A stretch of DNA of 64,000 bases. Source: Bog-159 sp963756605 (lineage in GTDB: Bacteria > Acidobacteriota > Terriglobia > Bryobacterales > Bryobacteraceae). This document shows, in pieces, positions 1 through 8,210 of this stretch (its first letter is position 1; the number at the start of each line of letters is the position of its first letter). The position numbers and the translations under genes were made by a program. The stretch spans positions 742,578 to 806,577 of the forward strand of contig CAVWOT010000012.1 of NCBI GenBank assembly GCA_963756605.1, read 5' to 3'. The notes under the pieces were generated by a model. The model worked only from the letters and a program-made list of their open reading frames with translations. It ran no database searches and was not told the origin of the DNA.

Positions 1-1
1 C

Positions 2-451
2 CATCACACAGACCGCGGCGGCGATGTCACTTACCATGGACCGGGGCAGATCGTCGGCTACCCCATCCTGGATCTCCGCGAGTGGAAACGCGACGTGGGC
101 GCCTATGTGCGCGCCATCGAGCAAACCATGATCGATACCCTGGCGGACTTCGGCATCCAGGCCGGCCGCATTCCAAAGTTGACGGGCGTCTGGGTGGGTG
201 AACGCAAGATCGGCGCCATCGGGGTGCATATCAGCCGATGGGTTACTTCGCACGGTTTTGCGCTCAACGTCTCCACCGACCTGCGCTATTTCCAGTACAT
301 TGTTCCTTGCGGGCTTACGAAGCCGGTCACGTCCATGTCGGAATTGGGATGCCGGGCTTCCTGGGCCGAGGTTGCCGGGCGCTTAGCCGGGCATTTCGGC
401 CGCGTATTTGAACGCGAGATGATGCGCACGGGCGTGGCCGCCTGCGCATAG
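2..451 (+). CDS. lipB: Octanoyltransferase LipB, 5' end outside the window
   Basis: Transfers the octanoyl group from octanoyl-ACP to lipoyl domains, the first step of lipoate synthesis; cytoplasmic. The open frame runs in from the window edge, so the N-terminus is missing and about 149 codons remain. The family signature RGGDVTYHGPGQ is visible near positions 13-49. The lysine-containing RKIGAIG stretch and the IVPCGL motif, which carries the catalytic cysteine, follow in the expected order. A GTG at 95 is internal to the conserved region and is not the start. The gene ends 12 bases before an E2 subunit gene, whose lipoyl domain is a natural LipB substrate, so the two are probably co-transcribed. 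Lipoyl synthase (lipA) lies separately at 27-28 kb. Family assignment is from motifs and is secure. Confidence 0.93.
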   Translation, partial: HHTDRGGDVTYHGPGQIVGYPILDLREWKRDVGAYVRAIEQTMIDTLADFGIQAGRIPKLTGVWVGERKIGAIGVHISRWVTSHGFALNVSTDLRYFQYIVPCGLTKPVTSMSELGCRASWAEVAGRLAGHFGRVFEREMMRTGVAACA

Positions 452-463
452 AGAGGAATCGAA

Positions 464-1789
464 ATGACAGACGTAGTGATGCCCCAGATGGGCGAGAGCA
501 TCGTGGAAGGAACGCTGACCAGGTGGCTGAAGAAGCCCGGCGACCACGTGGAACGCGACGAGCCGCTGTTTGAGATCTCGACAGATAAGGTGGATACCGA
601 AATTCCATCTCCCGCCGCGGGTACGCTCAGCGAGGTGATGGTCGAGGAGGGAAAGACGGTCGGCATCAGTACGGTGGTGGCGCGCATCGACGAAGCCGTG
701 GGGCAGGACTCCAGTCCTGCGGCCGGCGTCCACGCCGGCCCTCCAGTCGAACAAGCACCGGTCCCGCCGGTCGAAGAGGCCGCTCCGCCAGCCCAAGCGG
801 AGGAAGAACCGGCCCAGCCCGCTGAACCGGCCGGACCGCTTTCGCCGCTGGTGCGCCGCATGGCGCGGGAATACTCCATCGACCTGAGCAAAGTAAAGGG
901 TACCGGCGCAGGCGGACGCATTACGAAACAGGATCTGGAAGGTTATATCGGCCGGCAGCCGCAGGCACCCGCGCCTCCGCCGCCAACGCCGCCTCCGCCG
1001 CCAGCAGTAGAAGCCATGCCCGCGCCGCGCGTTGCCCCAATCGCCGAACCTTCAGCCCCGGCGCCGCAAACGCCGCCGCTGCCCGCCGCCGGGCAAGCCA
1101 AAACCCGGATCGAGCCGCTGAGCACGATGCGCAGCCGCATCGCCGAACACATGCTCGCCAGCCGCCGCACGTCCGCGCACGTCACTACCATACATAAAGT
1201 GGATATGACCAAGGTGGCGCATATGCGCAGCCGCCACAAGGCTGATTTCCAATCGAACTATGGCCTGTCACTTACCTATCTGCCGTTCGTAGTGCGTGCC
1301 ACCGTGGTCGGCTTGCGCACCTATCCGTTGCTGAACGCCTCCATCGAAGGCAACAACATCATCTATCACAACGAAATCAACATCGGCATCGCGGTGGCGC
1401 TGGAGAACGGCCTGATCGTGCCGGTAATCCGCCAGGCGGACGAGAAGAACGTCCTGGGCCTGCAGCGCTCCATCGTGGACCTGGCCACGCGTGCCCGCTC
1501 GCGGCAGCTCAAGCCCGATGAAGTGCAGGGCGGCACATTCTCGATCACCAACTTCGGCAGCTTCGGTAGCGTCATCGCGACCCCCATCATCAACCAGCCG
1601 CAGGTAGGCATCCTGGGTGTCGGTGCGGTGGAGAAGGTGCCGGTGGTGGTCGGGGATGCCATCGCCATTCGCTCCGTCATGTATCTGTCACTCAGCTTCG
1701 ATCACCGCCTGGTGGACGGCGCGCTGGCCGACCAGTTCACCGGCAAGGTGAAGCAGGTACTCGAGGATTGGTCAGAAGAGGTGCTGTGA
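464..1789 (+). CDS. 2-oxoacid dehydrogenase E2 (dihydrolipoamide acyltransferase)
   Basis: E2 core of a pyruvate, 2-oxoglutarate or branched-chain dehydrogenase complex. The 441-residue protein has the standard order. A lipoyl domain spans residues 2-76, with lipoyl-lysine K42 in TDKVDTEIPS. An E1/E3-binding domain spans about 125-162 (SPLVRRMAREYSIDL, then GTGAGGRITKQD). A Pro/Ala linker follows, then a catalytic acyltransferase domain from about 215 to the end with the active-site DHRLVDG (H414, D418). ATG 464 follows a GAGAGGA ribosome-binding site and lies 12 bases after lipB. Residues 79-92 of the first linker are encoded by a copy of the palindromic repeat found elsewhere in the window. 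Which 2-oxoacid is used cannot be told from sequence; no E1 or E3 gene is in view. Confidence 0.92.
   Translation: MTDVVMPQMGESIVEGTLTRWLKKPGDHVERDEPLFEISTDKVDTEIPSPAAGTLSEVMVEEGKTVGISTVVARIDEAVGQDSSPAAGVHAGPPVEQAPVPPVEEAAPPAQAEEEPAQPAEPAGPLSPLVRRMAREYSIDLSKVKGTGAGGRITKQDLEGYIGRQPQAPAPPPPTPPPPPAVEAMPAPRVAPIAEPSAPAPQTPPLPAAGQAKTRIEPLSTMRSRIAEHMLASRRTSAHVTTIHKVDMTKVAHMRSRHKADFQSNYGLSLTYLPFVVRATVVGLRTYPLLNASIEGNNIIYHNEINIGIAVALENGLIVPVIRQADEKNVLGLQRSIVDLATRARSRQLKPDEVQGGTFSITNFGSFGSVIATPIINQPQVGILGVGAVEKVPVVVGDAIAIRSVMYLSLSFDHRLVDGALADQFTGKVKQVLEDWSEEVL
698..740 (+). repeat. Modular palindrome inserted in frame in the E2 gene
   Basis: The 43-base stretch begins GTGGGGCAGGACTCCAGTCC and contains two back-to-back palindromes. 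GCAGGACT-CC-AGTCCTGC is followed by GGCCGGCGT-CC-ACGCCGGCC, each with a two-base CC centre. The same building blocks occur in non-coding DNA at 13672-13793, 18129-18274 and 34216-34309. Here they are read as linker residues VGQDSSPAAGVHAG (79-92). Confidence 0.85.
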
Positions 1790-1792
1790 CCT

Positions 1793-2428
1793 ATGCCCAA
1801 ACCGACAGTATACCTGGCGGGACTGTCTCTAACTGCAACCAGAAGCAGAGGAGTGAGTGGCGCAAGGAACTGAAGAGGGAACTGGATAAGCTCGGGCACG
1901 ATTCGATCGATCCTGCACGGCTCACGGACAATACGAGAGTCGACTGGACTCCGCTTCGTGAAATGGTAGATATCGACCGATCGGATGTGGTCATCGCAAA
2001 TCTTTGGCGCGGGTCCATTGGCACCGTCGTAGGAATTTTACAGGCGCGGCGGCGGGGCAAGCCCGTCATACTCATGACCAGAATTACCTGGACAGCCTTG
2101 CGCTGTCCACAAGCTGCGAGACGACATCGGACCCCAACTGAATGCGGGGGTAGGGGTCCTCAAGAAGGGTGGCAAAGAGTGAGCCATTCAAGCTGGAAAA
2201 CTCCACAATTTTCTGCACAGGCTTTGCGTTGATGCTGGCATCGCGGATGCGTTGTTACCTCAGTTCGTAGCTCAAGGTGTGCAGTGGGACGTGACAAACG
2301 CGGCGAGCGGCAACGGCCGGGTGGACTCCAGTAAAATCGAACAGTCTTTGCGGCGTCAGTTGGAGGAACTGTCAAGCGAGACCGACAAAACATTCGCGGG
2401 TGATCTCAAACAGCAAGCCCGCAGGTTT
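1793..2428 (+). pseudogene. Broken nucleoside 2-deoxyribosyltransferase-like gene with ATP-cone domain
   Basis: Three bases after the E2 stop, ATG 1793 opens MPKPTVYLAGLS, the usual start of a small deoxyribosyltransferase-fold enzyme. The frame then shifts. Another frame carries SEWRKELKRELDKLGHDSID, then DWTPLREMVDIDRSDVVIAN and GSIGTVVGILQARRRGKPVI. After about 2085 the frame shifts again to DQNYLDSLALS and KLRDDIGPQLNAGVGVLKKG. A TGA at 2180 interrupts what follows. Downstream, HRLCVDAGIADALLPQFVAQ, DSSKIEQSLRRQLEELSSET and DLKQQARRF look like an ATP-cone (NrdR/ribonucleotide-reductase type) domain. At least three lesions are needed to read it, so it cannot make the full protein. Homology ends about 14 bases before an IS91-type remnant, which may have truncated it. 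The ATP-cone identification is by pattern and is less sure than the N-terminal part. Confidence 0.68.
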
Positions 2429-2441
2429 ACCCCCTGGAGCG

Positions 2442-2768
2442 CACGGCAGCAAAAAACGCAAGATGACTCTTAGTGCCAATGAATTCCTCCGGCGGTTCTT
2501 TCTGCATGTCCTGCCGCACGGTTTCGTGCGGATTCGGTTCTTCGGATTCCTTGCCAACCGGAGCCGAACGAAACTACTGCCACTTTGCCGCAAGCTATTG
2601 GAGATACCCTCGCAGGAGCCCGCATCTGCCGTTCCGGTTGCGGATGCTCGGTTACCAGCGGGTTGGAAATGCCCTTGCTGCTCCGGGCCGATGGTGATGA
2701 TCGGTACGCCCACCGTTCAGCAACTGCGCTTGTCGCGCAGAACACGGTTGATAGGAATCACATGTTAG
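2442..2768 (+). pseudogene. IS91-family transposase, C-terminal remnant
   Basis: The frame reads HGSKKRKMTLSANEFLRRFF, then LHVLPHGFVRIRFFGFLANR, and ends with a zinc-ribbon-like CPCCSGPM. This is the C-terminal part of IS91/IS801-type (Y2 HUH) transposases, where the MTL..EFLRRF..HVLP.GF.RIR..GFLA block is characteristic. The catalytic N-terminal domain with the HUH and tyrosine motifs is absent, so this is an immobile fragment. It abuts the decayed deoxyribosyltransferase gene on its left. IS91 elements insert without target duplication, so the exact element ends cannot be drawn. Confidence 0.75.
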
Positions 2769-3514
2769 CTGGAAAGAATGAGTGGATCTCCGCGACTAGA
2801 CTGCTCGCTGTACCCCCCCGCATAACTTACTCTTAAAGAGAATTTCAACGCAGCAAAAAACGGGTAGGGGACAGACACAAAAAAGGCCGGAGCTCAAAGG
2901 CTCCCGCAAGGGGTGGATGTTTCAGGTCGTGTCTTTCACTGGCCATGTCGTATTGTGATTTCCAAGTCAGCCACAGGTTCATCTGAGGCCTGCATAAATG
3001 ATCGCAATCGTCGGAGGGCGCGGGTGCGAAGACCGCCGCCCCTACGCCTGGTGCCGCTCGCGGTGCCGGGGCCGGTCTCCGTAGCGGCGCGGGTCGCGGG
3101 GAAAAGCTACCCTTTTTTCAAACCGGCGCAAGGCGGACAATCGAGGGTATGGAAAACTCGCTGAGCCTTCCAGCTGAATTGCTGCGGCAGGCTGTCGCCA
3201 TTTTTGCCGCGCTTACCGGCCAAGCCGGTCGGCGGCGTGACCATTTGCGGCCCAGAATCCAAGCCTGGGCTTCACGTTAAGGAAGATGCCTTTGCCTGTA
3301 CCTGCCCCGTTCTCAACGAAAGCATTTAAGGGGTCGGGCGGACACGATATCGGCACGACACAACCCCGGAGCAGACCATGCGGGTGTTGAGCGGCTTAGC
3401 ACTCGGACCGCGCCACGCACAAAAAAAGTCAGCCCGCGCGCGGTGATTACCGACACGTCGCGCAGGACCGGCCGATCCCAAATCGCTTAGTGGGACGTGG
3501 GCGTCGCTGGGCCA
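2769..3514. other. 746-base stretch with no recognisable gene
   Basis: No convincing coding frame or RNA gene. GGGGACAGACACA at 2867-2879 is a short phrase often seen at REP-like sequences near IS200-type transposases, but there is no flanking structure to confirm that. The stretch is probably decayed mobile DNA to the right of the IS91 fragment. Confidence 0.5.
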
Positions 3515-4069
3515 TCAAAACCAGCCCCCGGATGGCACGAGGCCGTTGAGGCGCAGATAGGTGACGAGATTGCCATAATGCAAGGCGTCATGATTTGCGA
3601 CTTGCGTCAAGACGAACATCTTGTTCGTCTTTGCGCCCCAGAAGTCCGCCCGGTCATTGAGGTGCGCGTCGGTGAACCCGGAGTACACGCCATCGCAGTA
3701 ATCGAACGCGCCTTTGAGGTAGGCCACGATCTGGGTCTTCGAATCCTTCGCGGTATCCGGGGAGGGGTTCGCTTCACCCTTGACGTTTGAACACAGTATG
3801 TAGGATATATCCGCCACATGGTTCAGGATCTCGGCAAACGAGCGAACGTCTTTCGTCGGCCGGTAGCTGTACTTGGACTCTGGCATCGCGTCCGCCGACT
3901 TCATGATCTTGTCCTGCATATTGCTGCGAAAAATGGATATCGTCGCCGTCAGCGGATTCGGCGCCTTAATCGGATTGGGCATGCCTTCTTGGGCGTTGGC
4001 CAAGGGCGCCAGGACGGAAACAGATACCATGCCGACAGGAACCACGACGCGAGCAATGGATCGAAACAT
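3515..4069 (-). CDS. Secreted DinB-like protein
   Basis: A 184-residue protein with an N-terminal signal peptide (hydrophobic stretch ending APLANAQ) and a mature four-helix DinB/YfiT-type domain. The expected metal-binding histidine pattern is visible: a His in ILNHVADIS in the second helix and the NHDALHYGNLVTYLRLNG block near the C-terminus. DinB-superfamily proteins are often metal-dependent thiol transferases or stress proteins, but the substrate here is unknown. Export is typical of the acidobacterial versions. ATG 4069 is preceded by GGAGG eight bases upstream. The gene is intact and lies between an IS91 remnant and broken integrase halves, so it may have been carried in with mobile DNA. 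Confidence 0.85.
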   Translation of the reverse strand: MFRSIARVVVPVGMVSVSVLAPLANAQEGMPNPIKAPNPLTATISIFRSNMQDKIMKSADAMPESKYSYRPTKDVRSFAEILNHVADISYILCSNVKGEANPSPDTAKDSKTQIVAYLKGAFDYCDGVYSGFTDAHLNDRADFWGAKTNKMFVLTQVANHDALHYGNLVTYLRLNGLVPSGGWF

Positions 4070-4280
4070 TAGTTATCCTCCAACATCTCCGGGTGCAAAT
4101 ATCATGCCAAGACTCGGGTTTTTTCCTTTCAATGCACTGGCCGTCTAGATCAGCGGTTACCTCGTTCGGTTGTGGGACAAGAAATCTCGTAAGCGGGAAA
4201 ACCGATTCCGTCACCCGAGCAATTCCAATCAGGCTCTGACGCGTATCATTACTATTCATGAAACTCGCCTTCCTGTCGAC

Positions 4281-4589
4281 CATTATGGTAGGGAGTTTTC
4301 GCCGGACCTTGGGCTGGACAACCTCTTGGACGAACCACTCTCGCTTCAGCGTCTGCGTGTAGGAAAATTTGAGCGCGGCGATGCGCACCTGCAGGGTGGA
4401 CCAAGCAACTTTCTTCTCATGTACCAAGTGCAGTTGATACTTGCGAATGTCTTCCGGCCCCGGATACTCCGGCGACTTGTTGGAGAACCGGGCGAAGTCT
4501 GCCACGGACGCAATATAAGAACGGATCGTCAGCAGGGACTAATTCCGCAACCGAAGATCTTCGATCATTCGCTGGCGCAGTTTTGTCAT
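4281..4589 (-). pseudogene. Tyrosine integrase, N-terminal half (inverted, amber stop)
   Basis: On the minus strand, ATG 4589 opens MTKLRQRMIEDLRLRN, followed by an in-frame TAG at 4539-4541. The same frame then continues SLLTIRSYIASVADFARFSN, PEDIRKYQLHLVHEKKVAWS and RIAALKFSYTQTLKREWF. This is the SAM-like core-binding domain of a phage-type site-specific recombinase. Recognisable sequence stops at KLPTIM (about 4281). That is exactly where the catalytic half found at 4609 on the plus strand would begin. The stop probably replaces a tyrosine codon (RNYSP is usual). Confidence 0.8.
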
Positions 4590-4608
4590 CACAGATTCCC
4601 CTTCCAAT

Positions 4609-4983
4609 AGGTTGGGTGCAAGGCCTACAATGAGCGACGAAGAGGTGTCTGCCTTGCTGGATGCCGCTCCGAATCTAAAGCATCGAGCACTGCTGGCGAC
4701 CCTGTATGCAACCGGATTACGTTGCGCCGAAGTGCGCCCGCTCAAGATTACCGATATCGACAGTCAACGCATGGTGATTCGGGTGCGGGAAGGGAAAGGC
4801 AAGCGGCCCCGTCAAGTCATGCTCTCGCCCAAACTGCTCACGCTGCTGCGCGCCTACTGGCGCTGGCGGAGACCCTCGGATGGATGTTTCCTGGGGAGAA
4901 ACCTGGCACTGCCATGACTCCATCGGCCGTCCGGCAGATCTGCCAACAACTGGCCAAGCAGGTCGGCATCAAAAAACCCTTGA
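4609..4983 (+). pseudogene. Tyrosine integrase, catalytic half (frameshifted, truncated)
   Basis: Starting at ARPTMSDEEVSALLDAAPNL, this frame carries the recombinase catalytic domain with the first catalytic arginine in LYATGLRCAEVRPLKITDID. GKGKRPRQVMLSPKLL follows. Near 4868 the frame shifts, and the reading continues as GWMFPGEKPGTAMTPSAVRQ, then QICQQLAKQVGIKKPL. Homology then ends, so the HxLRH box, the second arginine and the nucleophilic tyrosine are missing. It is inactive. It lies head to head with the N-terminal half, 20 bases apart. Confidence 0.8.
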
Positions 4984-5592
4984 TTGAGCGTTCGATCGCC
5001 GAGCCACAATCGCTCGTTTCCACTAAGCAAGCCCTGACCAGATTCACTTGAGGGCTTTCTAAACGGATAACCGGCCTCTTGATTTGCTGGGGATCTATTT
5101 CCATCGTCTCAAACCTGTCAAGCCCCCACCATTTGGTACGCACCGACCAGCGTGCTCGATGGATTCAAGCCTCGGAGGCCGCCCTTCCGCGCGAGCGGCT
5201 TAGTACAACAGCCCTTCCCACCAGCAATCTGGCCAAGGGGAGCCGGAAACGGGGCTGTGGGAGACTCCCGTGAAAAGTCCGGCTCACGTCATCTGGCAGA
5301 GAAAACGCGCTACTCGGGGAACTGAGCCCATGCGCGGCCCGGGTCGTCATCTGGGAGGTCGATCTGGTGCCGGTGACTGGTGCCGCGGCGCGCAAGAACA
5401 GATCTAGCGTGGTGAGCAAAGCGTGCGTTTCTTCGTAGCTCGGCAATTATTGGCCAGATTGGGCTCTTCTGGCTTAAGTTAGCGCTTATTGAAGATGCCC
5501 GGCTTCCGGAAAGGCATCTGGCACTGCGCTTCAGGGCGCTGCTGTCGGCGCCACCGGGGTGCCGCCGCGCTACAATCGAAGTTGCTACCGAA
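4984..5592. other. Non-coding stretch after the integrase remnant
   Basis: No gene recognised. A short hairpin GGGAGACTCCC lies near 5261-5271. At the right end TACAAT (5571-5576), 16 bases before ATG 5593, is a plausible -10 element for the lipoprotein gene. Confidence 0.45.
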
Positions 5593-6216
5593 ATGCGTCC
5601 GCCACTCCATGAATCGCGTCCGTTCTTCGCCGTCTCATTAATCCTCCTGTTCGTGCCGCTGGCTGGGTGCCTGCTGCACGCTACCAAACAAGCTGCCGCA
5701 CCTCCGCCGCCGAAACCCGCCGTGGTGCAGCCGCCGCCCCCGGAGCCGCCACTTTCCATCCCGCAAACCGCCGTCGTGCTTCCCGGTCCACAAGACGTCA
5801 ACCCGGACGCCATTCCGCATGAGCCCGCCCAGGCTCCCCCGCCGGAGAAGACCGAAGCTCCTCCCCCCTCGCGCCCCGCGCGCCGCGCGGCGACGCCGCA
5901 GAAGCCGGATACCGACCCTGAACCAGTCGAGGCCCCGCCCACTCCCGCCGCGCCGGAGCAAGCGCCTATCCAGCCCCTCTTGAGCGGCGAGGAACTAAAA
6001 CGGATTCAGAACGACATCGAAAACCGCAAGCACGAAATTGCCGACAAGCTGGCCCACATTAGCGGACATTTGACTCCCCACAATCAAGCCCTCGTCGAGC
6101 GCATTAAATCTTTCATGTCCCAGTGCGATGAGGCCGCCAAGCGCGGCGATTACTCCCAAGCCGATTCCCTCTCCGAACGCGCCTTGGCGCTGGCCCGGGA
6201 ACTGCAGGGTGAGTGA
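5593..6216 (+). CDS. Proline-rich lipoprotein with C-terminal helical domain
   Basis: A 207-residue protein with a hydrophobic signal segment and a lipobox (VPLAGC; lipidated Cys about residue 26), so it is probably anchored in a membrane. Residues 30-135 are a Pro/Ala-rich, low-complexity spacer (PPPP repeats), likely spanning periplasm or peptidoglycan. Residues 140-207 are a charged helical domain resembling a half TPR (QCDEAAKRGDYSQADSLSERA). No enzyme family is recognised. It ends 8 bases inside the next gene, so the two are translationally coupled. Related proline-rich lipoproteins precede M24 peptidases in acidobacteria, but the link to peptidase function is only inferred. Confidence 0.75.
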   Translation: MRPPLHESRPFFAVSLILLFVPLAGCLLHATKQAAAPPPPKPAVVQPPPPEPPLSIPQTAVVLPGPQDVNPDAIPHEPAQAPPPEKTEAPPPSRPARRAATPQKPDTDPEPVEAPPTPAAPEQAPIQPLLSGEELKRIQNDIENRKHEIADKLAHISGHLTPHNQALVERIKSFMSQCDEAAKRGDYSQADSLSERALALARELQGE

Positions 6217-7288
6217 CGAATTTGCCGCACGCCGCCGGTTGGTCAGCGCCGGACTCGAAAATCGCGAGTTGGACGCCATGCTGCTCACCTCGCTGGCCAA
6301 TGTCCGCTATCTGACCGGTTTCACCGGCAGTAACGCAGTCATGCTGGTGCTGCCCGGCGAAGCCATCTTCTTCACCGACCCGCGTTACGCCATTCAATCC
6401 GGCCGCGAAGTCACCTGCCGGCGGCGCGTTGCAAAAGGGCCCATTCTTGCGGCCGTGGCAGCCATGGCGGCCGCCCAACGCTTGCGGCGGGTGGGCTTCG
6501 AGCCTGCGCACTTATCCTACGAAGCCTACGATAAACTGCGCTCCAACATGCCGTTGAACGCGTCGCTGGAACCCGTGTCCGGATGGCTGGAAGCGTTTCG
6601 CATGCTGAAATCGGAAACCGAAATCGCGCTGATCCGCCGCTCTGTGGCCGCCAACTCCAAAGCGTTCGAGCGCGCCGCGCGGCGCATTCGCCCTGGCATG
6701 CGCGAAAGCGAACTGGCCGCCGAAATCGACCACCAGATGCGCCGCCTGGGAGCCGAGAAGCCCTCTTTTGAAACCATCGTGGCCGCGGGCGAGCGTTCCG
6801 CGCTGCCGCACGCCAGGCCCACCGGCGCCGTCTTAAAACCGCGGCAACTGCTGCTCATCGATATGGGCGCGTTCGTTGATGGATACGCGAGCGATATGAC
6901 TCGCATGCTCTTTCTGGGAGTGCCCGGCCCGCAGGTTAAGCGCCTGTACCGCGCCGTCCGGGAGGCTCAATTGGCGGCTATCGACGCCGTACGGCCGGGT
7001 GTAACCGCCGCCCAGGTAGACCGCCGCGCCCGCCAGGTGCTTAAAACCTATAAGCTGGAGCGCACCTTCGTGCATTCCACCGGTCATGGCCTTGGCCTCG
7101 AAATCCACGAGTTGCCCCGCATCGGCAAGAAGGACCAGACACCACTCGCCGCGGGTATGGCCATTACCATCGAGCCTGGCGTTTACCTGGAGGGCGTGGG
7201 CGGCATCCGCATAGAAGATACCGTGGTGGTGACATCCACCGGCTGCGAAGTACTGACCCCCACCGGCAAAGAACTCCGCCTGCTATGA
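6209..7288 (+). CDS. M24-family aminopeptidase (Xaa-Pro type)
   Basis: Metalloaminopeptidase of the Xaa-Pro dipeptidase/aminopeptidase P group, cytoplasmic. An N-terminal creatinase-like domain (about residues 1-125, LTSLANVRYLTGFTGSNAVM) precedes the pita-bread catalytic domain. The two-metal ligands are visible in order: Asp in LLIDMGAFVDGYASDMTRM (two aspartates), His in STGHGLGLEIHELP, Glu in TIEPGVYLEG and Glu in GIRIEDTVVV. GTG 6209 is chosen as the start because it opens VSDEFAARRRLVSAGL, the normal N-terminus, and overlaps the upstream stop by 8 bases. An upstream start at 6128 would add residues encoded entirely inside the lipoprotein gene. The length of 359 residues is typical. Confidence 0.92.
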   Translation: MSDEFAARRRLVSAGLENRELDAMLLTSLANVRYLTGFTGSNAVMLVLPGEAIFFTDPRYAIQSGREVTCRRRVAKGPILAAVAAMAAAQRLRRVGFEPAHLSYEAYDKLRSNMPLNASLEPVSGWLEAFRMLKSETEIALIRRSVAANSKAFERAARRIRPGMRESELAAEIDHQMRRLGAEKPSFETIVAAGERSALPHARPTGAVLKPRQLLLIDMGAFVDGYASDMTRMLFLGVPGPQVKRLYRAVREAQLAAIDAVRPGVTAAQVDRRARQVLKTYKLERTFVHSTGHGLGLEIHELPRIGKKDQTPLAAGMAITIEPGVYLEGVGGIRIEDTVVVTSTGCEVLTPTGKELRLL

Positions 7289-7349
7289 CGCCTGCTATGA
7301 CGCCCCGTATGACGGATCGTCCGTAGTGCGGCCGCCGCTACCGGCATTT

Positions 7350-7355
7350 GATAAT
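7350..7355 (+). promoter_or_regulatory. Possible -10 box, leaderless start
   Basis: TGATAAT (core GATAAT, 7350-7355) ends seven bases before ATG 7363. The same spacing is seen at other genes in this window. No convincing -35 is visible. Confidence 0.4.
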
Positions 7356-7362
7356 GGACACC

Positions 7363-8166
7363 ATGGACGATTCCGCCGCGGGCCGCTATTGGGAGCAGAA
7401 CGCCGAAGGCTGGACGCGCCTGAGCCGCCGGGGCTACGACGTCTATCGCGACCTGATGAATGCGCCGGCATTTCTAAATATGTTGCCCGCGATCGAGGGG
7501 AGGGTGGGGCTGGATGTAGGCTGCGGCGAAGGGCACAACACCCGCTTGCTGGCGCAGCGCGGGCCGTGCATGTTCGCTGTGGATGTGGCACCCACCTTTG
7601 TTCGCTATGCACGCGAAGCGGAGCGGAATTGCTCCGCCGACATCCGTTATAGCGCCGCCAGCGCGCAGCGTCTGCCATTTCGCGATGCGGTCTTCGACTT
7701 TGCGACGCCGTTCATGAGCCTGATGGACATGCCGGACCCGCGCGCCGCGCTGCGGGAAGCCTGGCGCGTCCTGAAGCCGGGCGGCTTCCTGCAATTTTCG
7801 ATCACGCATCCATGCTTCGATCCGCCCCATCGGCGGCTGCTGCGGGATGCGCAGGGCACTGCCTACGCCGTGGAAGTTGGCGGTTACTTCGACGATACCG
7901 AGGGACGTATCGATCGGTGGTTGTTCTCGGCCGCGCCGCCCGCGGCCAAAGCTGGCCTGCCGCAATTCCAGGTGCCGCGCTTCCATCGGCCGTTATCGGA
8001 TTGGCTGAACCCAGTACTGGAGGCCGGGTTTCAAATCGAGCGGGTCGCGGAGCCTTGCGTTGACCGGGAGACCGCGCTGCGCTTCCCGGTGGTGGCGGAT
8101 ACGCGCGTGGTGGCATATTTCTTGCATGTTCGTTGCCGCAAGGCTTGCGGCACGGAAGCCGCATAA
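7363..8166 (+). CDS. Class I SAM-dependent methyltransferase
   Basis: A Rossmann-fold methyltransferase of the Methyltransf_11 type. Motif I is VGLDVGCGEGHNT (about residues 45-57). An acidic motif II lies in MFAVDVAP, motif III-like AQRLPFRDAVFDFAT follows, and EAWRVLKPGGFLQFS is the classic post-motif III. The C-terminal part (ITHPCFDPP and a DYF/GRIDRW segment) resembles acidobacterial paralogues of unknown substrate. ATG 7363 (MDDSAAGRYW) fits a -10 box seven bases upstream; ATG 7354 is the alternative and would add three residues. It may be part of a larger transcript with the peptidase 75 bases upstream, or may start on its own. Confidence 0.85.
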   Translation: MDDSAAGRYWEQNAEGWTRLSRRGYDVYRDLMNAPAFLNMLPAIEGRVGLDVGCGEGHNTRLLAQRGPCMFAVDVAPTFVRYAREAERNCSADIRYSAASAQRLPFRDAVFDFATPFMSLMDMPDPRAALREAWRVLKPGGFLQFSITHPCFDPPHRRLLRDAQGTAYAVEVGGYFDDTEGRIDRWLFSAAPPAAKAGLPQFQVPRFHRPLSDWLNPVLEAGFQIERVAEPCVDRETALRFPVVADTRVVAYFLHVRCRKACGTEAA

Positions 8167-8187
8167 GCATTCACCTCCGGCGTGCGC

Positions 8188-8210
8188 GCGTGAGTCAATT
8201 TGACTCACGC
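8188..8210. terminator. Perfect 11-bp inverted repeat after the methyltransferase gene
   Basis: GCGTGAGTCAA and TTGACTCACGC flank a single T, 21 bases after the methyltransferase stop and 193 bases before the NHL gene. As RNA it forms a strong 10-bp hairpin, but no U-run follows. It is either a factor-dependent terminator or a regulator-binding palindrome; sequence alone does not decide. Confidence 0.5.

Noticed and set aside
286..921. Long minus-strand frame opposite lipB and E2
   Set aside because: It lies antisense to two well-supported genes, with Ser/Thr/Gly-rich composition typical of a high-GC shadow frame.
2913..3164. 83-codon frame in the 2.8-3.5 kb gap
   Set aside because: Arginine/proline-rich, no ribosome-binding site and no motif; taken as chance.
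5200..5340. Group II intron-like wording near GGGAGACTCCC
   Set aside because: The GTGAAAAGTCCGGCTCAC stretch recalled intron flanks, but no domain V hairpin or reverse transcriptase is present.
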